DNA from: Camillea tinctor
Lineage: Eukaryota; Ascomycota; Sordariomycetes; Xylariales; Xylariaceae
Direction: 5' to 3'
Assembly: GCA_022578605.1 (NCBI GenBank)
Contig: MU394175.1
Location: 1-41,220, forward strand
DNA: 41,220 nt
The notes under the pieces were generated by a model that had not been told where the DNA came from, searched no databases, and saw nothing but the letters and a program-made list of their open reading frames with translations. A program made the translations under genes and the position numbers. Of the stretch, positions 1 through 9,464 are shown piece after piece; the first letter of the stretch is position 1; each line of letters opens with the position of its first letter.

Positions 1-89
1 CGCTCCTGCGGTCCGCCTTCGTGACGCCGCGCATCAGCGCGCAATCCACGTCCCCATCCCAACCGCTTACCTCCACCATCGAAGGCAAA

Positions 90-146
90 CCCCCCGCCCC
101 CCCCCCCCCCCCCCCCCCCCCGCCCCCGCCCCCCCCCCCCCCCCCC
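90..146. repeat. C-rich homopolymer tract (57 nt with three G)
   Basis: The tract is C except for G at 96, 122 and 128. It lies just after the donor site that ends the MFSD5 exon 2 (in minus-strand order). Left of it, 1-89 is GC-rich and open on the plus strand in frame 3, where it would read into polyproline. It may be a natural low-complexity intron segment or a mis-joined or poorly resolved contig edge; the sequence alone cannot decide. Confidence 0.8.
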
Positions 147-183
147 AGGGGTGACATATGTCTTATATTGTCCGCTTACTTAC

Positions 184-937
184 CCAGTGGGACCACATGA
201 CTTGAAGAGCCGACCATAGCAAAACCGCACTCAGCATGAAGGGGGCTTTTTTGGTACCGGTGACACGTACGGACACCTCACTTGCGACTCCGCCCAAGAT
301 AGCGGCTAGGCTGTTGACGGTGCTCGTGGTGGCATACGTTCTGGACAGATCACACCCGAACTTGACGAGCTTGCGCTCACGGAAGTTGGTCACCATCCAG
401 CTGTCGAAGACACTGAAAAGGATGCTCGTGCTGATTCCGCCAAGGACACGACCGAGGAACAGTAGAGGGACAGAAGGAATGATGGTGAAGATGCAGGACA
501 GCGCATACAATAAGCAATAGATCAGGCAGAGCAGCCGACGACCGTGCCGGTCTGACAGGGCGCCAACAAAGTACCCACTGAGTGCGCTGGACATGAAGCC
601 GGTGGTGAAGAGACTAGACACCAAGCCAGCGGAGAGCCCGTGCTCGTCCCTGTAGAGGGAATACAGATATGGACCCTATATTGCGCCAGCGGTCAGCCGC
701 CCATCCACTTATAGGCATACAATACGTGCATGAGGGTATACTTGCTTGGACCCAGTCAGCCGCCATAGCTAGAAAATAGGCCAAATACCAGAACCTCTCG
801 GGGTGTTTGTCATTGCGCGGGAGCTTTTTCTGCACCTCGGCTTTCTGCTCAAGCTCTTTTCGTCTCGTGGGCTGCGAGGCAAGCAAGCCCAAGCAGAGAA
901 CGACGAGCGCGTAGAAACTAGTCTGGTAGTAATCCAT
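184..937 (-). CDS. MFSD5-type major facilitator (molybdate-anion transporter family), 3' part missing
   Basis: The two exons read from right to left. Exon 1 (937-746, 64 aa) starts MDYYQTS and ends MAADWVQ. Exon 2 (675-184, 164 aa) starts GPYLYSLYRDEHGLSAGL and carries the MFS loop motif GALSDRHGRR followed by RVLGGISTSILFSVFDSW. This matches the N-terminal half (helices 1-6) of the MFSD5/MFS_5 family, whose members are usually about 450 aa or more and have been linked to molybdate uptake. The intron between them (745-676, 70 bp) is GC-AG with donor GCAAGT and a CTGAC branch site. Exon 2 ends at a perfect GTAAGT donor (183-178), so the missing C-terminal half should lie to the left, but a 57-nt C-rich tract follows and the last 89 bases show no matching exon. 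The gene is therefore cut by the window edge, an assembly fault or a real truncation. Family confidence is good; the substrate is inferred. Confidence 0.85.
676..745 (-). other. GC-AG spliceosomal intron in the MFSD5-type gene
   Basis: Read on the minus strand the intron opens GCAAGT and closes ATATAG, with CTGAC as branch site near the 3' end. Splicing exactly here joins DWVQ to GPYLYSLYR in frame. The GT four bases further in would put the next exon out of frame, so the GC donor is required. Confidence 0.85.
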
Positions 938-2457
938 AGCAACAACGATGAGAGGCGAGGGATATATAACTAGTATGTAATAGCAACGACAGTTGATGTA
1001 ATAATATGCTAGTCAATGACGAGAGGATGCATTCACTTAGGTTAGGTAGGTAGGTAAATAGAGAAATATAACCTGCTCAGTATATATAACCCGGATGAGA
1101 GAGCTTTTTAGATTACATTTATAGACAACAAGACCAAATTCCGGGCCCAGCTTGTATCAACGATGCAGACTGCCTATGACCACATTTGAGTCGAGACGAC
1201 AAACGAAACAATGTTAATTGACACTTGTCGTTTACAATTACCCGGACGCTGCCCCCAGGGTTCGAGCGTCGTTTTGCTGCGACGGAACATGTTCGAAGAT
1301 CACCCCCTTCATGCGACGATATTTACCAGGAATCTTGGATTGGATCTACATACAATACAACAGGCACCGCCTTATCTATCTACCTAGATGGTGATAACAT
1401 GAGGTGAAGGGTAGTTCAGTTGAGTGATTTATATTTATCCTAATGTCTAAACGAAGTGACAAGTATATAAGTAAATATATCTATACATTTGTTATTTAGG
1501 AACATGTTTAGATTTGGGTATCCATGGGCAGATCAAGTAATGCCAATATATTCCGAATATGTTAGTGCAATCAAGTGGGTTTTCGGGGACTTGCCTGCTA
1601 CATTGCTTCATAGCAAATTCAGGTTTGACGACGATCAAAGAAAAGAAAAGCTGACACGACATGTTAGGTATCAATGTAGAATAGGCAATTTGGGTAGGCG
1701 TTATTAGAGAGTATGTGAAGCTATTCGATCGGCAAGAGATGAATAGGATCCATTAGGTTAGGTACCTAGGTATATATATATATATATAGGTATATACCTA
1801 GTATATAGGTATCTATTCTTTTCGTCTTGTTATTATTATTATTATTCTTTTTCTAAGAGAGACGCGATGTCCGCCAGGCAAACAGCTATATGCTAGGTAC
1901 ATAACCTATGTAGCTCATCTGAACCTATAGACAGGTGTATATGGAAATTGTATTTCGTATATTTCTAATCCTATTAACGTTGAGTTTGGAGAAGAAAGAA
2001 AAAAAGAGACTTTGGAACTAGAGTGAAAATCGGACGAAAAGCGTTTGAGTGGCTGAAATGGAAGGATTTAAGCCGAACTAGGTCAAGTGTCTGGGGTCTT
2101 GGGTCTTAGCTTCGCTGTAATTCGGACCGGCGGGGCTACTCCAGTTTCCATCCATCGGGTTTGTGGGTGGGCTAGTAAGTAGTACTTTAGCTACTTATTA
2201 GGTAGTGTAGAGTGTATTCCGTAGTGTATGTACAGAAAAAAATGCCAAACTTAACTAACCTAACCTAGGGCCAATCAGAAGCTTGGGATTGCGATTCACC
2301 GCTAGAATTTGCATGTGCCTTAGGTGTCCGTTAAAAAAAAAAAGAACCCTCCAAAGGATAACTTAGTTGTACACTGCAAACTGCCTTATCGCATCTAAAA
2401 AGCAGCCTACCAATCCCAACACTCAGCACATACCTTACATATACATGCATACCTGCA

Positions 2458-2499
2458 TACATACACATACACATACACATACACATACGCATACACATA
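2458..2499. repeat. CACATA hexanucleotide microsatellite
   Basis: About seven tandem copies of a CACATA/ACATAC unit, one with a single base change (ACATACGC). The short open frame across it (2367-2585) is only the repeat read as THTHTH. Confidence 0.85.
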
Positions 2500-4133
2500 A
2501 CCTACACTTAACCTACATACTTTATATTGGGTTTATATGCACATGGTGGATGAACTATAATATGCAGTGTAGGGTAGGTAGGTAGTACGTTTCCGATCTA
2601 CATAACAAGCTACGTCAGTACAAACCGAGAACCCCATGATTATCATATTTATGATTTAAGGTACCTTCAATACCTTCAATATCATCAAACATCGTAGCTT
2701 CACAAGAAGGCAACAAGAAATGAGAAAATCGGACTTGAACAAAGAAAAAAAAAAGACAAACTTCAAATTTCCTATATAGATTCCTAATACCTAATAGGTT
2801 ATTGGCTATCGATATCTACTTTGTGTACCTACAAGGTACTGACCTATACCTGCTAACTCACTACCTAAAAACTAGGTTAGGTCAAGTTAGTTCATGCCCG
2901 TTACTCATTTGAGTCGGGTCCACGATCCGATCGTCGGCTCGGGTAAGAGGGAAAACAAAGCAAAGCAAAGCAAAGCAGAAAAAAAAATAAGGAGCAAGAG
3001 AAAAAGCAAGCAAGCAATCAACTGTCTTTCTTATTATCAGTATTAGTATATTATTATTATACTTTTTTCAAGGAAGTTAGTAAGTAACAAATCTTTTATC
3101 TTTTATCTTTTTTTTCTTTTTACTTTTTACTTTTATATTTTCTTCTTTTCCTCTTCTCCTCTAACTTTGAAAAGGTACCTAAGAAGGTTATTATTAAAAT
3201 AGCCCATTTTCTTCTTTTTACAGCTAACCTTGAACGTCGTATCTAAGGTTAGTGGGACTTCTTCTTCTACCTTGTTTCCCTCCTTTCTCTCCTCTCTCCC
3301 TCTCCTCTCATCTCCATTTCCTTACTCTCTTCCTCCCAATCGGTAACCAAGGTTGGGTACATGACAAATTCTGTTACCTCAGTCAGGTATTCTCATCATT
3401 TTTTTCTTCTTATTATTACCTATTATTACCAAAAAGTGGCTTATGTAGCCTGCATTGCATATGCTGCAGGTTTCACATCTACATTGTCTTTTCCCAGCGA
3501 ACTTACATAGCCCAAGTATGTACCTCCGTACGAACGCGTCCGTGTCTGCCCTACGGGCTTGACATCAGAGACACATCAGAAGCCATTCCCCATACTTGAT
3601 TAGCGTTGAAAAAAAAAGAGAGAGAGAAAAAGAGAGAAAGAGAGGAAGAAAGAAAGACGAAGAATAAGAACAAGAAGTTGGAAGAAAAGAGTAGAAGAGC
3701 TCACTTTTATTTTCTTTTTCTTTTTCTAGTATAGCTATAACCTAGTAGAAAAGGGAACCGAGAGACATTCAATACGCCTTCAAGTCAGGGGAGGAGGGTA
3801 AAGAGGAATCTGAATCCATCCGCCCAGTCATTCATTCATTTACTCAACCATCTATCCATCAACCAACCGAATCGACAAAATAACGAACCAAACCCAACCA
3901 AAGCAAACGAACGAACCGACTATCCGACCAATCCCTCTAGACGGATATCGCCGATAATAAGCTTTTTGTCTCGTGTTGTCTTTTCTTTTGTGTTGTGTAT
4001 CTTACAATACATAAGACATACCAACCAAACTAAAGCATCGAAAAAAAGCAAAGAGAAGAGAAAGCAATAAGAAAAAAAAGAAAGACAAGGGAAGGAAAGG
4101 AAAGGAAATATATTACAGGTCTTACGGTTACGT

Positions 4134-4152
4134 CGTACAGTTACGCTGTACG
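4134..4152. repeat. Perfect 7-bp inverted repeat CGTACAG/CTGTACG in the leader of the 4311 gene
   Basis: CGTACAG at 4134-4140 and CTGTACG at 4146-4152 are separated by TTACG. The surrounding 45 bases repeat TTACG/GTTACG several times. It lies about 160 bp upstream of the ATG, so it may be a promoter or 5' leader hairpin. No binding factor is implied. Confidence 0.5.
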
Positions 4153-4310
4153 GTAACAGTTACGGTTTTAAGGTCACTCCCGAACGCCTATTACGCCTGC
4201 GTCTACGCCTTGCTCCCTTCCCCCCCTCACTCTCCCCCAATTCTACCGTCCCCTTATAACCTATAATAAATACCTTTAGCTTAGCTAGGTATTTAAAAAA
4301 AAAAGCAACC

Positions 4311-6008
4311 ATGGCCAAGGATAGGGACAGCGATAATTCCTCTTCAAGTGCCCAATCAAAACGCCCGACAGCACCCAGACATAATAGCGATTCTCAAGTC
4401 GGCGATCACACATCCCACCAACAACAATCACAACAACAACAACACCGAACCAAACCCCAGAAGCATGTTGTAGGAGGCGCCGGACGCTTTCATGGTCGTG
4501 TCGCATCTTCCAAAGCCCTGCACAATAAAGCTCACGGTCAATCCTCCACCAAGCTAAATCGCCGATTGGCCTCGCCTTCTCCTGAGCGCCCGTCCATCAA
4601 CCGCCGCAACACGTCGGAGCTGAAACTGTCCCACGATTCCTCCAACCTCGCCGTCAAGCGCAATCGTTCCCAGGTCGAGATAGGCAAGCGCGCCAAGTCC
4701 ACCACCAACATAAAACGGTCATCTTCTCACAAGGACATCGCCAAGTTGAAGGGTGCGAAGGGTCAGGTGCATTTCGATCTCGGCAACGACGGCCACGAGG
4801 ACGAGTGGGTCGATGCCAGCGGTTCTGCCTCTCCTTATATGTCTAGGCGCGGATCCGTCATCGGTACCGGCCATAAAGATCGTACCCCTTCCAACGAGAG
4901 TAGCTCGCGGCCGCATACCCCCCCTTCCAGCCATCTACCGACCGGCCAGCGAAACCCTGGTCCCTCGCCCAACCGCCAGACGGCTCAGCACAACAACTAC
5001 ATAACATCTAGGCTATTGCAGCGCACCCCTTCTCATAGTATTCCGCCCACCATGACCGTCGAGACCGCTACTGCGTCCGTGCCCCCCCATGCCGGCTCTC
5101 CCGAGTCCCAGACGAGCCGCGGACCCCCGAGTCTCTACGGCACCCCTAAGACTGCTACTTTCGTCGGCAGCGGCGGGGACGAGGTTTCCTCTCGTTTTGT
5201 CAACGGGTCCGGCTCTGGCCCTGGGTCAGGCGCCACCGGCGAAACCGCCCCTATCTACACCCAGACCCGGTCTCTTGCGCGGCGCGAGGGTGTGCGACGA
5301 CCGCAATCGCTAAGCAACCTGAACCAAGACCACCCGGGCCGCGACCCTCGAGCATCGTCAAGCGACGACGAGGACGATAGCGCTCTAGCCCCACGCACCA
5401 GGCGACCGGGCCTTCGCGTGACGCCCGCCGAGCAGTCGCGTACCCAGCAGAAACTCAACTTGCAACGCGCGAGCTCCACCATTGAGCCCACCCAGGTCGG
5501 AGGCGGCGTCGGTGTGGTAGGTGCGAGCCCTCTCGTGGGTGGAACCGACTATGACAACCGTGACCCGCGCGTCGGCAAGCTCCTCGAGCGCACGGGTATG
5601 GAGTACCTCGTGGTGCGCCGGTACCAGAACCCCATCGCCCGCTCCATCGCCCGTCTGTCTCACCTCCCCGATGCCCACAAGAATCAGCGCATACCTCCCA
5701 AGCAGAACGGCCTCAACGGCAACGGTGCTGCCCACGGTAAGAAGTCGTCCGACGGCGGCTTTCGCCTGAGCCAGAGCCTCGTCGAAACTACTACTACTAC
5801 TACGAGGTCCTCCCGCCCCACCACCCCCCGGAGAACGACGTCCATACGTACTAACGGTGCCAACTCGAGCTTCGAGGCCGAAGACGACCAACACCACCAC
5901 CCCCGCATGAGTGGCTCGAGCTTTGTGGACGGCATGGACGAGGGCGTTGCCGCCCTGCTGAGGAACTTGTGGGATAAGAATATGGATCTTTGCGCTAGCC
6001 AAGAATGA
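4311..6008 (+). CDS. Serine-rich disordered protein resembling TORC1 subunit Tco89
   Basis: A single exon of 565 aa starts at an ideal context (AACCATGGCC). The protein is almost entirely low-complexity and basic or polar: a glutamine run at residues 37-44, SPERPSINRR near 90-99, and clusters of SS, RS and KR. Two blocks look conserved: GRFHGRVASSKALHNK (58-73) and VHFDLGND (153-160) followed by DEWVDASGSASPYMSRRGS (164-182). The C-terminus, from SSFVDGMDEG to LWDKNMDLCASQE, is a second probable conserved motif. The DEWVDASGSASP block and overall architecture fit what I remember of fungal Tco89 homologues, a TORC1 component at the vacuole that signals nutrient status. That assignment is from memory; the gene itself is not in doubt. 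Many serines next to basic residues would suit regulation by kinases. Long open frames on the other strand (5385-6038) are shadows of its GC-rich codons. Confidence 0.75.
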   Translation: MAKDRDSDNSSSSAQSKRPTAPRHNSDSQVGDHTSHQQQSQQQQHRTKPQKHVVGGAGRFHGRVASSKALHNKAHGQSSTKLNRRLASPSPERPSINRRNTSELKLSHDSSNLAVKRNRSQVEIGKRAKSTTNIKRSSSHKDIAKLKGAKGQVHFDLGNDGHEDEWVDASGSASPYMSRRGSVIGTGHKDRTPSNESSSRPHTPPSSHLPTGQRNPGPSPNRQTAQHNNYITSRLLQRTPSHSIPPTMTVETATASVPPHAGSPESQTSRGPPSLYGTPKTATFVGSGGDEVSSRFVNGSGSGPGSGATGETAPIYTQTRSLARREGVRRPQSLSNLNQDHPGRDPRASSSDDEDDSALAPRTRRPGLRVTPAEQSRTQQKLNLQRASSTIEPTQVGGGVGVVGASPLVGGTDYDNRDPRVGKLLERTGMEYLVVRRYQNPIARSIARLSHLPDAHKNQRIPPKQNGLNGNGAAHGKKSSDGGFRLSQSLVETTTTTTRSSRPTTPRRTTSIRTNGANSSFEAEDDQHHHPRMSGSSFVDGMDEGVAALLRNLWDKNMDLCASQE

Positions 6009-8690
6009 ATGCATCGCAGTCTTATTTTTTTTCCCCAACTACCTTTCATGTCCCTTTCGTTTCATTAGGGTGGAAATGTTCGGTCTTTGGTGTTTCACGG
6101 GGGATTTCTTTCCTTTTTTTTCTTTCTTTTTTCTCTTTTTTTTTTTTTACCGGAAATGGGAATAGGAATTAAGGCATAGCTAAGGGACGGGGAATGGCGA
6201 TGGGTATAGGAAAGCATATTTATCTTTTTATTTATCTTTTTCTTTCCCTTTTTTTTTAGCCTCGTCTTATTCTCTCTTAAGCAGGCTAAGGGTTTGCGTT
6301 TTTTTTTCGTCGTTGCGTTTCGGAACACGGCACATACATACTTGCACGCATTACTACATATTTGGCTATTTTACATACAGGCAGACATGTTCATGTTATT
6401 ATGATGGGAGCGGCTCGGCCGTCATCGAGTTTATCGGACACAACAGCAGAGAGGAAGAACTAAAGATTATTTTTATGTCATTACCTCCGTACGTATGTCC
6501 CCTTCATACGCTAAGAGTGGAAGAAAGAAGGGTGAGGTAATTCAACGTAGATTTGGTAGAATAGTAGCTGGCTATCTATCTATGTTGGATTGCCTAGTCG
6601 ACGTCCAAGCTCAATAGATTGGGTAGCCTAAGCAGCCGATGGTGAATTTTATGGTTATTATTATTATAATGAAATACCGTGATGTAGTAAGTAAGCCAGG
6701 CTTGTAAAGGAAACAGGAAAGCCGTTGAGTATTCAAGGCACGTTGATACTATGATTATGATCCAGACTCGAGCTTTTTGTTTCCTTTTTCCCCATGATTT
6801 TTCCTCTCTCCCCCTTTTCCTCTTTCTCTTTTCTAAAGATATAGTGCTGCAAGTTGAAGGTCTTCGTTACTCACTCACTTAGATAGGGGGAAGGAACAGA
6901 GAGATAGCAGGATGGGAACGATATGATGGGGTAAGCTAGGGCGTGGAGGATGAGTCTGTAGGATTAAATGGTAAAGGAAAATAGCAAAAGCGAGGAGAGA
7001 GTTGAAGAGCCCCTCCTTTTAGTGGAGGCGTTGGATCACCGACTAGAGAGGTTAAAGAGAGGGGAGTCGGCAAAGGAGAATAAGTATCCCTGAAAAGCGG
7101 AAGGATTAAGATGTACATGCACGAACTATAAGGGATATTATGAGAAGATCCTAGCCTAGAGGAGTTCTGTGATATGTTGAAAGCCTTGCTATATATGCAA
7201 GTATGTATAGTCGAGGGATCTCTTTACACTACGGCAATGAACTGGCAGAGATACCACCAAACAGGCTCTCTTCTATAGCGGTGTACCCGGTGCTACTTCA
7301 TCTTACTTGAGACCAAGAGTTGACCAACTGGTGTAAGGCAAGGCTCTCGAGAGTTTTTCTAGTCATGCGAGGGTGTACATATGAAAATAGACTGTCTGTA
7401 CTACCAGATAATATTAAATTAAACTGAAGAGATAACTGTACGGGCATATCTGAAGGGCACTGTGAGCTCATGTTGTAGATGGCGAAGTTGCTTGCTTGCT
7501 GAAGTTCTAGAGAAAAGGTATCATTAGGATCTAGTTAGATATTGATTATACAAGCATCAAAAATGCTAGACATGGGGCTTTTTCCCTTTTGAATCCCGTC
7601 CCCACCGACGATCGATGCCTTTATTACAGTTTCCATCATTATCGACTTAGTATTGCGCACATCACTTCGCGCTTTTCAGGGCTCATGCATTAGTCGCTCT
7701 GTATGGGACTACTTCACACGTGCTCGGCTTCTATGTTGATATTAGCTAGCTTCCGCTTAGATTAGGTAGCGCCTATAAGATACCTTACCTGAGTTTAACG
7801 CTATGTGGCAATGTGCAGATATAATTTTCAGACATCTTGTCTACGGGTTGAGACTATAGCAGAATGACCTCGAAGAAATGGCATGATCATGACAAAACTC
7901 GGTAAATATAATGAATGTGGCCTGATCCAGGCGAGAAGATAGAGATAGAGTTATAGTAGGTAGGCATCTTAAATCTCGGACCGTGCCGTGCGGGCCGGCT
8001 GCTGTGGCGGAAGACTAAACACCACCCAGGTTGTCTTATAGCGTCATGTTAAAGAAAAGACGGTGATGGTATCGGCTTAGAAGATCGGTCCTAACCTCTT
8101 TTTGCAGCGCGCCTGCTGTAGCCAGCACTGATCAGCGTCATCATTCGCCAGCCGAGTGGGTTCTTCAAGGGGAATCATCCGGTCCCATGCTTCTCGTTTG
8201 GACCAGAACCCCTCCTCCCCTTCAATGACCGGTCTCCAGCTGAGGACTCTTTTCGGCAACGCGGGGAAGAAGCAAAGAAGCAAGGAAGCAATAACATATA
8301 CGCATAATCATTTACTGCAATGCAACCAACAAACCAATACCGATGAGCCCAGCGTTACACTAACTATCGGGAACCTCTAGCTCTATAAGCCTCACTATCA
8401 TCGTGCATGGGTGGGCTGTTTGCCAATATAAAAGGGGCATTATACGTCCTTTCTCTCTCTCTGCTCTCGTTTCATCGCCTACCTAGACTGCATACGAGAT
8501 CCTGGTGTCAGGTTCGAAAGAGACCAAGTTTCTTAGCGAGAAAGAGGAGAGGGAAGAAAAGAAAAAGGACTGAGTAACTAGGCTTCATCACCAGTTAATC
8601 ATATATATTCATTGCTCGGTTCTTTGTCGTCGTTCTATCTTCACTACGAGCCACGTTTTCATTCCACCATTCATCATTACCATTATCATC
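6009..8690. other. Intergenic with downstream T-rich 3' region and promoter of the 8691 gene
   Basis: No gene is supported. Just after the stop codon at 6008 the plus strand has T-rich stretches (6020-6135 and 6230-6310), likely the 3' UTR and polyadenylation area. Between 6540 and 8000 I see no coding signal or strong repeat. The last 270 bp hold a TATA box, a pyrimidine-rich initiator region and the 5' leader of the next gene. The 74-codon open frame at 8156-8380 has no recognisable content. Confidence 0.6.
8427..8434 (+). promoter_or_regulatory. TATA box of the seven-helix protein gene
   Basis: TATAAAAG follows directly on a CCAAT-like GCCAAT (8422-8427). About 20-30 bp downstream comes a CT-rich run (8449-8470) typical of fungal transcription start regions. 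The ATG is about 260 bp away. Confidence 0.6.
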
Positions 8691-9464
8691 ATGGCGGCCC
8701 CCCACGTGTTAGGCTTTGACCAATTCGCGCGGCTCACGGAGGAATTCTCCTTCGACAATCTGGAGCTGCTCATCCCTGCCGCGATCACCTTCATCATCGG
8801 CTACCTCCAGTACTACTACGTGATCCGCCTGACGCTGAGCGAGGGCAAAGGCCCCATGCCCCTCTGGATGCACAGCTTCTACCTGGCCCACGACTCGGCC
8901 TGGGCCTACATCCTGGCCTCCGCCGCCCCGCAGTACGGGAACCACTGGTTCCTCCGCTGCGCGTCCACCGCGCTGCTCGTGTTCAGCTCGCTGGAGATCT
9001 TCACCATCCACCGGGCGCTGACGCGGGACCGGGCCGCGACCTTCGGCCCGCTGCTCAACCGCGCCGCGCCGCCGCTAGGCCCCGCCCTCGCCTACACCGC
9101 GGCCTCGCAGGCGGCCATGTACGCCGTCGTGCACCTCGGGCTCCAGCTCATGGGCCCCGACTGCCTGATGCAGTGGTTCAGCCTGACCAACGTGGTCATC
9201 GTGCTGGGGCCGACGCACGAGTACCTCGCCCGGGGCTCGCGCGACGGCCTGTCCCTCGGCTTGTGCGTCGTCAACGTCTTCTGCGCCGTCTTCACCTTCG
9301 CCCCCTTCGGCATGTGGGCCGTCGCCGTGCCTGAGCTCTTCGCCCAGCCCGCGTACTACGCCGTCGGCGCCGTGATGCTGCCTTACTCGCTGTGGATGCT
9401 CTGGGTCGTCGCGCAGTACCCGCCCAAGCAGCAGAAGAAGGGCGGGCCCGCGCCGATCTGGTAA
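8691..9464 (+). CDS. Seven-helix integral membrane protein of unknown function
   Basis: A single exon of 257 aa with start context ATCATCATGGCG. Hydrophobic segments lie at about 26-47, 60-80, 88-106, 126-150, 158-175, 186-207 and 214-242, giving seven probable helices, with a short lysine-rich cytosolic-type tail (PPKQQKKGG). The segment PMPLWMHSFYLAHDSAWAY (56-73), with the pair H67-D68 in helix 2, and NHWFLR at 84-89 look like family signature positions. I have seen similar proteins as hypothetical membrane proteins in ascomycetes but cannot name a function. It does not resemble PaxB-type terpene cyclases in the motifs I can check. The coding sequence is strongly GC-rich with C or G at most third positions, unlike the AT-rich DNA around it; this may mean high expression codon bias. 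No signal peptide is evident. Confidence 0.85.
   Translation: MAAPHVLGFDQFARLTEEFSFDNLELLIPAAITFIIGYLQYYYVIRLTLSEGKGPMPLWMHSFYLAHDSAWAYILASAAPQYGNHWFLRCASTALLVFSSLEIFTIHRALTRDRAATFGPLLNRAAPPLGPALAYTAASQAAMYAVVHLGLQLMGPDCLMQWFSLTNVVIVLGPTHEYLARGSRDGLSLGLCVVNVFCAVFTFAPFGMWAVAVPELFAQPAYYAVGAVMLPYSLWMLWVVAQYPPKQQKKGGPAPIW

Larger units (their letters stand above)
938..4310. other. Intergenic, low-complexity DNA; 5' leader of the 4311 gene at its right end
   Basis: No gene can be supported here. The stretch holds simple repeats: (TA)n at 1770-1788, TTA repeats near 1832-1846, a CACATA hexamer array around 2458-2499, AAAGC repeats near 2957-2977 and long CT/TTC or GA tracts from 3060 to 4110. Short palindromes built on TAGGTA/TACCTA are common, for example 1754-1771 and 1787-1800. 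From about 3700 to 4310 the sequence is purine- and pyrimidine-stretch rich and probably contains the promoter and long leader of the downstream gene. A 72-codon open stretch at 1489-1707 follows an intron-like TTATTTAG but matches nothing I recognise. Confidence 0.7.

Noticed and set aside
2367..2585. 72-codon frame rich in Thr-His
   Set aside because: It is a CACATA microsatellite read as protein.
3252..3599. 115-codon plus-strand frame
   Set aside because: Leu/Ser/Phe-rich translation of CT tracts, no homology and low-complexity surroundings.
5385..6038. 217-codon open frame on the minus strand opposite the Tco89-like gene
   Set aside because: It mirrors the GC-rich codons of the real gene, has no domain and is repetitive.
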